DNA from: Flavobacteriales bacterium
GTDB taxonomy: Bacteria > Bacteroidota > Bacteroidia > Flavobacteriales > Flavobacteriaceae
NCBI GenBank assembly: GCA_027024205.1
Contig: JALVST010000145.1
Span: 1 to 59,888 of the forward strand
Length of the DNA stretch: 59,888 bases
Direction of reading: 5' to 3'
Below are positions 45,193-53,385 of this stretch, piece by piece (positions within the stretch are counted from its first letter, which is position 1; the number at the start of each line of letters is the position of its first letter). Both the position numbers and the translations under genes were made by a program. Under the pieces are notes generated by a model. The model was not told the DNA's origin and made no database searches. It saw only the letters and a program-made list of their open reading frames with translations.

Positions 45193-47058
45193 TTGGAACA
45201 GAAACCACATATTATTGTTGATGTCGAACGGATGAAACATCCTTTTACGGGTTTGTATTTTTATTGTAAAAACCTGGCTATCAATTTAAATAAATATCAT
45301 AACGACAAGTTTTATTTTCATTTTTTTACTTACCCCAAAGTTAAATTTCCCGGATTTCTCAATAAAATAAACCGGTCACATTTTGATAAATTTTACTTGA
45401 TTAAACCTAAAAAATACCAACTTTGGCACGCCACTTGGCAAGATACTAAATATGTCCCAAAAAATGACATGAAATTTGTCTATACCATACATGATTTGAA
45501 TTTTTTATATACCGACAAACCGGATTCCAAAAAGAAAAAATTACTTCAGGCAGTCCAAGAAAAAATAGACCGGGCGGATGCCATAACGGTTATTTCCAAT
45601 TTTGTAAAAAAAGACATTGAAAAACATCTGGATACCCGCGGCAAAGACATTCACATAATCTACAATGGCGTTGAAGTCAACGAATATCCTTATTTTGACG
45701 AACCCGGATACCGGCCGCATAAAAAGTTTTTGTTTTCTGTAGGAACAGTTTTGTACAAAAAACATTTCCATGTGCTTCCCCGGCTGCTGGTTGGTAATGA
45801 TTTTGAATTGGTCATCGGCGGTATTCATCCTGACAAATCCTATATCGAACAAATTTGGAAAGAAGCGGAAAAATTCGGTGTCAAAAACCGTGTTTATTTA
45901 ACCGGACCCGTTAGTGATGAAGAAAAATATTGGTATATAAAACATGCCGAAGCCTTTTTATTTCCCTCTATATCAGAAGGATTTGGACTTCCTCCCATAG
46001 AAGCCATGCGTCTGGGTAAACCGGTTTTTCTCTCTACTTTTACGAGTTTGCCGGAAATTGGCGGTGATAAAGCCTATTATTTTGAAAATTTTGAACCGGA
46101 ACACATGCAAACGGTTTTAAAAAAAGGCTTGGAAGATTACTACAAGCATAACAGAAAAGACGAAATTATCGAATGGAGTAACCAATTTACCTGGGAAAAA
46201 GCCACTCGCGAATACATTAAAGTTTATCAAAAAACCTTGGGGCTTCCTATCAATGTAAATAAAGCTCGTAAACAACGGCAAAAAGTAACCGCTATAATCC
46301 CGACTCTAAACGAAGAAAAAAATATCGTTAGAGCCATCAATCAAGTCAACTGGGCCGATGAAATTATTGTTATCGACTCTTTTAGCAACGACGCAACCAT
46401 CGATATCGCTAAAAAAATGGGAGCGCGTATTCTGCAACGTCGTTTTGACGATTTTTCATCTCAAAAAAATTACGCCATTACGCAAGCCGAAAACGATTGG
46501 ATTTTCATATTGGATGCCGACGAACAAATCAGTGAAGATTTAAAATTGGAAATAATCGAAAAACTTTATAATATCAAAAACGAAAAAGGATTTTGGATTC
46601 CCAGACATAATTTCTTTCTGGGCAAGAAAGTGAATTTCAGCGGCTGGCAAAATGATAAAGTTTTACGTTTATTTAACCGGAATTCCTGTCAGTATAACGG
46701 CAAATTGGTTCACGAAGAAATCAAATGCAACGGAAAAATCGGTCATTTTACCATGCCACTACTCCATTATACTTACAAAAGTTATGATGATTATTTGAAT
46801 AAAATCAAGCGTTATGCAAATTTGAAAGCCAAAGAACTGTTCAAAAAAAATATAAAACCCGGGTTTTTTCTCGGATTTGTCAAACCGGCTTACAGATTTA
46901 TATACCATTATTTTATAACTTTCGGTATTTTTGATGGTAAAACCGGTTGGACCATTGCAAAAATCAATGCCATAGGCATGCGGGAACGTTACCGGAAATT
47001 GAAGAAATTGTATAAGGAAATGAGGCATGAGAAACGAAGAATGAAGAGTGAGGAATGA
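45193..47058 (+). CDS. two-domain glycosyltransferase: GT4 + WaaE-like GT2 fusion
   Basis: 621 residues from TTG at 45193 (LEQKPHIIVDVERMKHPFTG). The conserved GT4 start IIVDVER must be translated, but the first ATG (45232) lies after it, so a TTG start is inferred. Residues ~5-360: GT4 (TIHDLNFLYTDKP, SVGTVLYKKHFHVL, FPSISEGFGLPPIEAM). Residues ~368-600: GT2 of the WaaE/KdtX type (VTAIIPTLNEEKNIVRAI, DEIIVIDSFSNDATIDIA, FSSQKNYAI, FILDADEQIS). The last residues (RHEKRRMKSEE) and the stop are made of a 7-bp repeat. The two activities may add successive sugars. Confidence 0.85.
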   Translation: MEQKPHIIVDVERMKHPFTGLYFYCKNLAINLNKYHNDKFYFHFFTYPKVKFPGFLNKINRSHFDKFYLIKPKKYQLWHATWQDTKYVPKNDMKFVYTIHDLNFLYTDKPDSKKKKLLQAVQEKIDRADAITVISNFVKKDIEKHLDTRGKDIHIIYNGVEVNEYPYFDEPGYRPHKKFLFSVGTVLYKKHFHVLPRLLVGNDFELVIGGIHPDKSYIEQIWKEAEKFGVKNRVYLTGPVSDEEKYWYIKHAEAFLFPSISEGFGLPPIEAMRLGKPVFLSTFTSLPEIGGDKAYYFENFEPEHMQTVLKKGLEDYYKHNRKDEIIEWSNQFTWEKATREYIKVYQKTLGLPINVNKARKQRQKVTAIIPTLNEEKNIVRAINQVNWADEIIVIDSFSNDATIDIAKKMGARILQRRFDDFSSQKNYAITQAENDWIFILDADEQISEDLKLEIIEKLYNIKNEKGFWIPRHNFFLGKKVNFSGWQNDKVLRLFNRNSCQYNGKLVHEEIKCNGKIGHFTMPLLHYTYKSYDDYLNKIKRYANLKAKELFKKNIKPGFFLGFVKPAYRFIYHYFITFGIFDGKTGWTIAKINAIGMRERYRKLKKLYKEMRHEKRRMKSEE

Positions 47059-47064
47059 GGAATG
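47019..47064 (+). repeat. 7-bp-period array forming the 3' end of a gene
   Basis: AATGAGG, CATGAGA, AACGAAG, AATGAAG, AGTGAGG, AATGAGG, AATG. It encodes the last 13 residues of the GT fusion and its TGA stop (47056-47058). Confidence 0.85.
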
Positions 47065-47138
47065 TATCTCAGTCCATGAACTTTTTTCAATTTCTCAATA
47101 GTACTTGATACCAGATATTAAAACAAGTTACTAAAAAA

Positions 47139-47684
47139 GTGAACATCATAGAAATCATAAATAACGGCGGCATTATTTTGTATCCTACAGATACTATTTG
47201 GGGTATTGGGGGAGACGCTACTAACCCATTAGTAATCAGTAAAATATACCGGATTAAAGAAAGGCAACCGGATAAAAGTTTACTGATTTTGGTTGACTCT
47301 TATAAAATGCTTCAAAAATACGTTGAAGAAATTTCATTGGAAATTTGGGATATTCTGGAAAAAAGCATTGAACCAACAACGATAATATATAATAATCCAA
47401 AAAATTTACCGTCTGGTTTATTGGCCAAAGACGGTTCCATTGCCATTCGCGTTGTCAAAAGAGGCTTTGCCCATGACTTGATAAAAGCTATTGGAAAACC
47501 CTTAATTTCAACCTCTGCAAACCTGTCCGGTCAACAACCACCATTAAATTTTGATGATATTGACCCAGTCATTTTGCAAAGGGTCGATTATATTGTAAAT
47601 TTGCACCGCAAAACGCCTTCACAAAAAGCTTCAAAAATCATTAAATGGAGCCCTGAAAAAGGTATTGAAATTATCAGAGATTGA
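47139..47684 (+). CDS. Sua5/YciO/YrdC-family protein (threonylcarbamoyl-AMP synthase type)
   Basis: 181 residues, GTG start. IILYPTDTIWGIGGDA, IYRIKERQPDKSLLILV, AIRVVKRGFAHDLI, LISTSANLSGQ are the YrdC-domain landmarks (ATP/threonine pocket). Makes threonylcarbamoyl-AMP for t6A, the same pathway as TsaE elsewhere in the window. Lacks the C-terminal Sua5 domain. Stop overlaps the next start (TGATG). Confidence 0.92.
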   Translation: MNIIEIINNGGIILYPTDTIWGIGGDATNPLVISKIYRIKERQPDKSLLILVDSYKMLQKYVEEISLEIWDILEKSIEPTTIIYNNPKNLPSGLLAKDGSIAIRVVKRGFAHDLIKAIGKPLISTSANLSGQQPPLNFDDIDPVILQRVDYIVNLHRKTPSQKASKIIKWSPEKGIEIIRD

Positions 47685-49114
47685 TGACCGAAACATTATA
47701 TTATCCCAAAGCCATACAACAACCGGTATTTAAACTGGTCAACAAAGCCGCAAAACAACCCGGAAAACCGGTTTATGTCATTGGAGGTTATGTGCGTGAT
47801 TATTTATTGCAACGAAAACAAGCCAAAGACATTGATTTTCTGATTATCGGTAACGGTATAGATTTAGCCCGGAAAGTTGCTGCAATGTTACCCGGCCATC
47901 CCCAGGTAAATATCTATAAAAATTTCGGAACAGCTATGATTAAAACCGATGATATGGTTTTGGAATTTGTCGGAGCCCGTAAAGAATCATACCGTAAAGA
48001 CAGCCGTAAACCCGTAGTGGAAAACGGCACCATGACTGACGACCAAAATCGCCGCGACTTTACCATCAATGCTTTGGCAATCAGTTTAAATGATGAAGAT
48101 TGGGGCAAACTTATCGACCCCTTTAACGGTTTGGAAGACTTAAAAATGCAAATTATCCGGACACCACTAGACCCGGACATAACTTTTTCTGACGACCCGT
48201 TACGAATGATCAGGGCTGTAAGGTTTGCTTCTCAACTCAACTTTAAAATCTATCCGGAAACCTTAGAAGCTATCAAACGTAATAAAAAACGACTAAAAAT
48301 TTTGTCAAAAGAACGGATTATTGACGAATTTAACAAAATCATGATGCACGATAAACCTTCCATAGGATTACGTTTATTGTTTGAAACCGGCTTGCTATAC
48401 GAATTTTTTCCTGAACTGGCCAAACTGCAAGGCGTAGAAGAATATGAAGGTAAATTGCACAAAGATAATTTTTATCATACCTTGGAAGTAGTCGATAATA
48501 TCTCACGGGAAACGGATAACCTTTGGCTGCGCTGGGCGGCACTTTTGCATGATATCGGCAAACCGGCTACCAAACGCTATCACGATAAAAACGGTTGGTC
48601 ATTTCACGGACACGAATACGTAGGCAGTAAGATGGTGTCTAAAATTTTTAAACGCCTCAAATTACCTTTGGGACAACCCATGCAATATGTTCAAAAATTG
48701 GTACTATTAAGTTCCCGTCCCCTGGCACTCATTGAAGACCATGTAACCGACTCCGCACTGAGACGTTTGCTTTTTGATGCCGGTGATGATATTGAAGATC
48801 TAATGTTACTCTGCGAAGCCGACATTACAACCAAAAATAAAAAGAAATACGAAAAATACCACCAAAATCTGAAACTGGTCCGTCAAAAATTAATAGAAAT
48901 AGAAGAACGGGACAAAATCCGCAATTTTCAGCCACCTGTTTCCGGTAAAGAGATTATGGCGTATTTCAATCTAAAACCGTCAAGGGAAGTCGGATTGATA
49001 AAAGAAGCAATCAAAGAAGCCATTTTGGAAGGTACCATTCCCAACGATTATGACGAAGCTATCTCATATATGAAAAAAATTGGACCGGAAATCATTTTGA
49101 AAAATAAAAAATAA
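47684..49114 (+). CDS. CCA-adding enzyme / tRNA nucleotidyltransferase with HD domain
   Basis: 476 residues. Class II nucleotidyltransferase head: VYVIGGYVRDYLL, DIDFLIIGNG (catalytic DxD), the RRDFTINALAI motif and EFVGARKESYR. Middle tRNA-binding domain (FSDDPLRMIRAVRFASQL) and an HD domain (HTLEVVDNIS, WAALLHDIGKP). Repairs or adds the 3' CCA of tRNA; the tRNA-Pro in the window indeed lacks an encoded CCA. Start at the ATG overlapping the sua5-like stop. Confidence 0.95.
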   Translation: MTETLYYPKAIQQPVFKLVNKAAKQPGKPVYVIGGYVRDYLLQRKQAKDIDFLIIGNGIDLARKVAAMLPGHPQVNIYKNFGTAMIKTDDMVLEFVGARKESYRKDSRKPVVENGTMTDDQNRRDFTINALAISLNDEDWGKLIDPFNGLEDLKMQIIRTPLDPDITFSDDPLRMIRAVRFASQLNFKIYPETLEAIKRNKKRLKILSKERIIDEFNKIMMHDKPSIGLRLLFETGLLYEFFPELAKLQGVEEYEGKLHKDNFYHTLEVVDNISRETDNLWLRWAALLHDIGKPATKRYHDKNGWSFHGHEYVGSKMVSKIFKRLKLPLGQPMQYVQKLVLLSSRPLALIEDHVTDSALRRLLFDAGDDIEDLMLLCEADITTKNKKKYEKYHQNLKLVRQKLIEIEERDKIRNFQPPVSGKEIMAYFNLKPSREVGLIKEAIKEAILEGTIPNDYDEAISYMKKIGPEIILKNKK

Positions 49115-49131
49115 GATATTCGATAATTGTG

Positions 49132-49139
49132 TAAATTTG
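49132..49139 (+). promoter_or_regulatory. -7 box TAAATTTG
   Basis: Ends 17 nt before the ATG at 49157. Confidence 0.45.
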
Positions 49140-49156
49140 TATAAACTATAACGAAC

Positions 49157-49669
49157 ATGCTATACAAACTCAGAATTTTTTTGGAAACGGACGGTGACGA
49201 CGTCTATCGTGATATAGAAATTCAGGAAAACGCCACCCTGGAAGATTTGCACAATACCATTGTCAACAGTTTTGACTTTGATGGTAACGAAATGGCCTCA
49301 TTTTATTTGACAGACGAAGAACTTAATCAAGGCTTTGAAATTCCACTTTTTAACATGGACGATGCCAATCCCAATCATAATTTGATGTCCAATACCTTGC
49401 TCAAAGATGTTATCAATAAAAAAAATCCCAATCTGCTTTACGTATATGATTATTTTAATATGTGGCGTTTTCTCATAAATTTAATGGGGACCGGTGAAGA
49501 AGCTCCGGGAATTGAATACCCGCAAGTAGCTTTTGCGCAAGGAGTTAGGCCGGAAACGGCTCCCGATATCGATTTCAGTGACCAACCCGACGAAGACGAC
49601 TTGTTTAATGACAGGCCGGATAATCCTTTTGGCGATTATTTCGGATACGATGAAGATGAGTGGAACTGA
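49157..49669 (+). CDS. pRiA4b ORF-3-like protein (TnpR-passenger fold)
   Basis: 170 residues. MLYKLRIFLETDGDDVYRDI, then LEDLHNTIVNSFDFDGNEMASFYL match the PF07929 family (plasmid pRiA4b ORF-3/IS1096 passenger), common as a chromosomal gene in Bacteroidota without any transposon. The C-terminal ~40 residues are strongly acidic (DFSDQPDEDDLFNDRPDNPF). Function unknown. Confidence 0.82.
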   Translation: MLYKLRIFLETDGDDVYRDIEIQENATLEDLHNTIVNSFDFDGNEMASFYLTDEELNQGFEIPLFNMDDANPNHNLMSNTLLKDVINKKNPNLLYVYDYFNMWRFLINLMGTGEEAPGIEYPQVAFAQGVRPETAPDIDFSDQPDEDDLFNDRPDNPFGDYFGYDEDEWN

Positions 49670-49741
49670 ACACTTGTCTCTATTTTCTCAATTCCAAAAA
49701 TACAGTGTCTCCACACAATCCCGATAACCAGAGAGGCCACT

Positions 49742-49787
49742 CTGTGACCTTATTTCATCATTTCTTCAATTCTTCAAGTTCAATGAA
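49742..49787 (-). repeat. degenerate 7-bp-period array
   Basis: Minus strand reads ATTGAAC, TTGAAGA, ATTGAAG, AAATGAT, GAAATAA. Oriented opposite to the preceding plus-strand gene. Confidence 0.5.
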
Positions 49788-49807
49788 TAAATACATATAA
49801 AAAACCA

Positions 49808-50675
49808 ATGAACCGGAACAAATTCTCCTTTTCTCATCAAAAAAATCCCCAGCAAATAAGCATATCTTTATTAATTGTCTTATCATTTACCATACAAAGT
49901 TTATTGGCACAAAACTTCCAAAATGTGATGATTAGCAATCACAACAGCCCTAACGAACCGGGTATTACCATCAATAAAGCCAATACAAATAATATTATAG
50001 TCGGCAACAATACATCCAACTATTATGTCAATAATGACGGCGGACAAACTTGGTCGGTACCGTTAAAGTCAATGACGACACGGGGCACAAACATCAGTTT
50101 TTTTCTTGGATGAGCCTTGACCCTGTTACCGGTTATTTATACATTATTTTTTATGACCGTCGTAATTATTCTGATAATTATACAGATGTATATTTAGCGG
50201 TTTCCAGAGATGGCGGCAACAGTTTTGAAAATTATAAAATATCGGATAACTCGTTCATTCCCAACAGCTCACAGTTTTTTGGCGATTATACAAATATCAG
50301 TGTTTACAACAGCATCATCCGGCCGGTTTGGACACGGCTGGACAATTTTTCTTTCAGTTTATGGACGGCTCTTATCAATGACAGCGATCTAGTCAAAACG
50401 CCGGAATATGATAAACCTGTTTTAGGAGCCGGACTATCCCCTATACCCATCTCCAAAGATTTCATGTAAAATACCAATTGAAAAAAAAGGAAAAAATAAA
50501 CATCAATCTGTTAAATGCCAACGGTCAAATCATTAAAAGATTAGTCAATAACAAATGGCGAACACAAGGGGAACATGATGAAAATTTTACTTTGGATAAA
50601 CTGTCTAATGGCATTTATTTTGTGCAAATTGTAACAAAAAACTAAACTAAAACAATGAAATTAATTAAACAATAA
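49808..50675 (+). pseudogene. decayed BNR/sialidase-like T9SS protein
   Basis: Piece 1 (49808-50040): signal peptide IVLSFTIQSLLAQ, then EPGITINKANTNNIIVG and YVNNDGGQTWS. Piece 2 (from 50050, another frame): VKVNDDTGHKHQFFSWMSLD, YIIFYDRRNYSDNYTDVYLA, VSRDGGNSFENYKISD, PVWTRLDNFSFSLW. The link is lost: an internal deletion joins the two out of frame. Piece 3 (from about 50455): PISKDFHVKYQL in a third frame, NINLLNANGQIIKRL and LSNGIYFVQI, a T9SS sorting domain that is broken by a TAA (50643) before the usual basic end TMKLIKQ (stop 50673). At least three lesions; no functional product is expected. Confidence 0.85.
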
Positions 50676-50744
50676 GTTATAACGATTTGTTATTTGCTAT
50701 CCCGCTGTCCCGAGGGCTATCGGAAGCACGGAATGTCGCTACAC

Positions 50745-50765
50745 ACCACTTGTTACTTGCTACTA
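50745..50765 (-). repeat. 7-bp-period array after smpB
   Basis: Minus strand: TAGTAGC, AAGTAAC, AAGTGGT, starting 2 nt after the smpB stop, sense orientation. Confidence 0.75.
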
Positions 50766-50767
50766 AA

Positions 50768-51247
50768 TCACCTGTAATCCTTTCTGACTTGGTCCAATTG
50801 CCGTTTGATATCTCGTTCTTTGAGCAATTGACGTTTGTCATATTTTTTGCGTCCCCGTGCCAAACCTATTTCCAATTTAGCCCAACCTTTTTCGTTGATA
50901 AACAACCGTAAAGGCACAATAGTCATCCCGTTCTTTTCCACTTCCCGCTGCAATTTTTTAAGCTCTTTCTTGTTTAATAACAATTTCCGTTCCCGTTTCG
51001 GTTGATGATTATAGTGTGTCCCGTGACTATACTCGTGTATATACATATTAACAACAAACAATTCACCCCGGTCATTAAACTCACAAAAACTATCTGCCAG
51101 ACTGACTTTTCCCTCACGAATAGCTTTAATTTCGGTTCCAACCAACTGAATCCCGGCTATATATTTATCCAATATCTCATAATCAAAACGAGCCCGTTTA
51201 TTCTTGACATTGATATTGTTCTTAAATTCCTTTTTCTTTTGAGACAT
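50768..51247 (-). CDS. smpB: SsrA-binding protein SmpB
   Basis: 159 residues. [59 protein letters not shown] and the basic C-terminal tail ([18 protein letters not shown]) are the SmpB pattern. It binds tmRNA and rescues stalled ribosomes. ssrA itself is not in the window. -7 box at 51298-51305. Confidence 0.97.
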   Translation of the reverse strand: MSQKKKEFKNNINVKNKRARFDYEILDKYIAGIQLVGTEIKAIREGKVSLADSFCEFNDRGELFVVNMYIHEYSHGTHYNHQPKRERKLLLNKKELKKLQREVEKNGMTIVPLRLFINEKGWAKLEIGLARGRKKYDKRQLLKERDIKRQLDQVRKDYR

Positions 51248-51297
51248 AACACATCTACATTTTCGTTAATCCTGTTTATTTATGATAATTCGATATA

Positions 51298-51305
51298 CAA
51301 AGATA
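51298..51305 (-). promoter_or_regulatory. -7 box TATCTTTG for smpB
   Basis: Plus-strand CAAAGATA, 50 nt upstream of the ATG at 51247. Confidence 0.5.
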
Positions 51306-51424
51306 AGAACAATGCGGCAAATTCATTAAAAGTCAAGCAAATTAAATCTCATTAAAATTCTTATATATATCACTAAATAATTACTAATTCTCACATTTAT
51401 CATAAAATTTTCTTTAAAAAAACT

Positions 51425-51432
51425 TATATTTG
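51425..51432 (+). promoter_or_regulatory. -7 box TATATTTG for the four-repeat protein
   Basis: 25 nt before the ATG at 51458. Confidence 0.55.
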
Positions 51433-51457
51433 TGTCAAACTAAAAAAACTGAAAATC

Positions 51458-53128
51458 ATGAAAAAACAGCTTGTTTTATACTTTATTTTAATATTAGCAA
51501 CCTTATCAAACGCCCAAGATTTTGATACGGCTTTACAAAATATTTCCGGACAATTAGCTACTGTACAATCAGGTAAAAAAGAATACCAACAATCTGTGGA
51601 CAGTTCCGGCCCGGGTATCGTTATTTTACATATTGACGAAGTGGATAGTAAAGGAAAAACCAAATCATATGTTTATGAATTTAATTTGGCGGACATTGAC
51701 CCCAATACGGTTAGAGCTTACGCCAAACACGATGTATTTACGGTTTCCATGACAACTAAGAAAAAACAAAAGCTTATCAAAAAAACACTCGATAATGAAA
51801 AGACAAATTATGTTTACGAATTGATTATCTATGCCACAGACCCGGACAACGGTCGCAATTTGGTTAAATCCATAAAAGAAGCCATTCCAGCAGCCCGTAA
51901 AATTCTGGATAAACGATTGGCATTGCACGGTTACACCGAACGTTTGAACTGGTTAAAAAAACACATCGGTAATGTCGAACTATCAAAAAAACAAATAACA
52001 CAGGAATTAACCGAAAAAAGTGATTATCCCGGTTCGGTAAGCTTACATAAAAATATCATTACCGGCAAAAATGAAAAAGACAAAATTTTTGACTTTAATT
52101 TGGCTTATCTCAATCCCAAACAAATCGACTTTTATATTAACGGTGATGTTTTCGGATTGAAAATTGCAACCAAACGTGGCAAAAAATTAATCAAACTTAC
52201 CGAAAACAACGAACAAAAAGCATATACCAATAAATTTTATATCGCTACTAAAAATGTTGAAGAAGCCCGTGATTTACAAAAAGTTTTAATGGACATAATC
52301 CCCTTAGCCAAACAAAAATTGGAAGCTGCATTGCCCGAAGTTTCCGGTTTACAAGACGGAATTAAAACCCTAAATGGTCTTATAGAATCCGTAAAAGTTA
52401 ATGATACGGAATACGGACAAAATTTCTCGGGCGATTGTATCATTAATTTTACACAAAACATAAACGAAGCTAAAAAATCATATAGCGATCTTTACGAATT
52501 CAATTTGGCCGACCTCAATAAAAAACAAATCAAAACCAAGACCAAAGGAAAAGTCATCGTGGTAGAGCTCAACACAAAATCAGACCACAAATACATAAAA
52601 TACAGTAGAAACGACGAACTAAAAGGTTATAAATCAACATTTAACATTTACACCCCGGGACCTGAACAAGCTATTGTCGTTCAAAAAGTTTTAAAAAAAC
52701 TAACAATGAAATGTCAAGAAAAATTTGATCCCAAAAAACAAAAACCGCTTGACTTCAACCAAGCCGCTCAATTATTACAAGAGAATCTGAAAAATTTCAA
52801 TATAGGTGATACCGGTTACGAACAATCTGTTGATTTTACTGACGGAAACAAAAATTTGAAGTATCAAAATGTTATTACAAATAAGAGTTCGTCCAAAGAA
52901 TTAATTTATGAAGTCGATTTATCCGATTTGAATCCGAAAAGTATCAAAATAAAAGTGTCCGGTAAAAAAATCAATGTGGAAATTGCTACCAAACATTTGG
53001 AAAAATTGATTAAATATTACAAAGACGGCAAGATACAAGCTTATCAAAATAAATTTGACATTCCGGCGCCGGATATTGAAACAGCCAGAAATATCAAACG
53101 GGCTTTGCAAAATTTGATTAAAAAATGA
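51458..53128 (+). CDS. secreted protein made of four internal repeats
   Basis: 556 residues. Signal peptide 1-19. The remainder is four copies of a ~137-residue unit; the anchor motif occurs at 73 (YEFNLADIDP), 211 (FDFNLAYLNP), 346 (YEFNLADLNK) and 484 (YEVDLSDLNP), i.e. every 135-138 residues. Each unit also has a beta stretch with TK/TTK, a LIK/YIK step (KLIKKT, KLIKLT, KYIKYS, KLIKYY), an AY/GY..K segment and a final helix with A-R or A-x-x-V-x-K. Each begins with a helix and Y-x-Q-S/N (KEYQQSVD, TEYGQNFS, TGYEQSVD). No known family recognised. It should be periplasmic or surface-bound. The stop lies in a heptamer repeat. Confidence 0.85.
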   Translation: MKKQLVLYFILILATLSNAQDFDTALQNISGQLATVQSGKKEYQQSVDSSGPGIVILHIDEVDSKGKTKSYVYEFNLADIDPNTVRAYAKHDVFTVSMTTKKKQKLIKKTLDNEKTNYVYELIIYATDPDNGRNLVKSIKEAIPAARKILDKRLALHGYTERLNWLKKHIGNVELSKKQITQELTEKSDYPGSVSLHKNIITGKNEKDKIFDFNLAYLNPKQIDFYINGDVFGLKIATKRGKKLIKLTENNEQKAYTNKFYIATKNVEEARDLQKVLMDIIPLAKQKLEAALPEVSGLQDGIKTLNGLIESVKVNDTEYGQNFSGDCIINFTQNINEAKKSYSDLYEFNLADLNKKQIKTKTKGKVIVVELNTKSDHKYIKYSRNDELKGYKSTFNIYTPGPEQAIVVQKVLKKLTMKCQEKFDPKKQKPLDFNQAAQLLQENLKNFNIGDTGYEQSVDFTDGNKNLKYQNVITNKSSSKELIYEVDLSDLNPKSIKIKVSGKKINVEIATKHLEKLIKYYKDGKIQAYQNKFDIPAPDIETARNIKRALQNLIKK

Positions 53129-53137
53129 GAAATGAGG
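53124..53137 (+). repeat. 7-bp repeat pair on the stop codon of the four-repeat gene
   Basis: AATGAGA, AATGAGG; the TGA stop (53126-53128) is in the first unit. Reverse-oriented GAGGAGTGAGGAATG units lie at 53321-53335, so the spacer is bracketed by inverted heptamers. Confidence 0.7.
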
Positions 53138-53208
53138 AAAGCTCGCTAAGCTATACCAACCCCGGCTGTTGTCAGGGTGAATCTATACATGTGACCGGTA
53201 TCTTCGAT

Positions 53209-53303
53209 ACATTGTTCGCTTCGCTCTCAACACTCAGGCGCTTACTGTGGTAGATTGCCGGGTAATCCCCCCCCCCGATATATGCCGGGGGAGGGGGGAT
53301 TGT
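53209..53303. repeat. dispersed element plus C10/G-rich hairpin
   Basis: CTTCGATACATTG...CACTCAG (half element as at 2683) followed by a strong hairpin: AATC then C10 (53267-53276) opposite CCGGGGGAGGGGGGATT (53285-53301). No gene in 53129-53385. Confidence 0.65.
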
Positions 53304-53385
53304 ACCGAAGCGTACTTCCACATTCCTCACTCCTCAAAACAAACAATATATATCGTATCTTTACGTTTTTGAAAAAAACAATCTT

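Noticed and set aside
49157-49669. Plasmid or IS1096 transposon remnant
   Set aside because: The pRiA4b ORF-3 fold is a common chromosomal gene in Bacteroidota; no transposase or element ends are nearby.
50768-51247. tmRNA gene next to smpB
   Set aside because: No tRNA-Ala-like ends or tag frame could be seen in the flanks.
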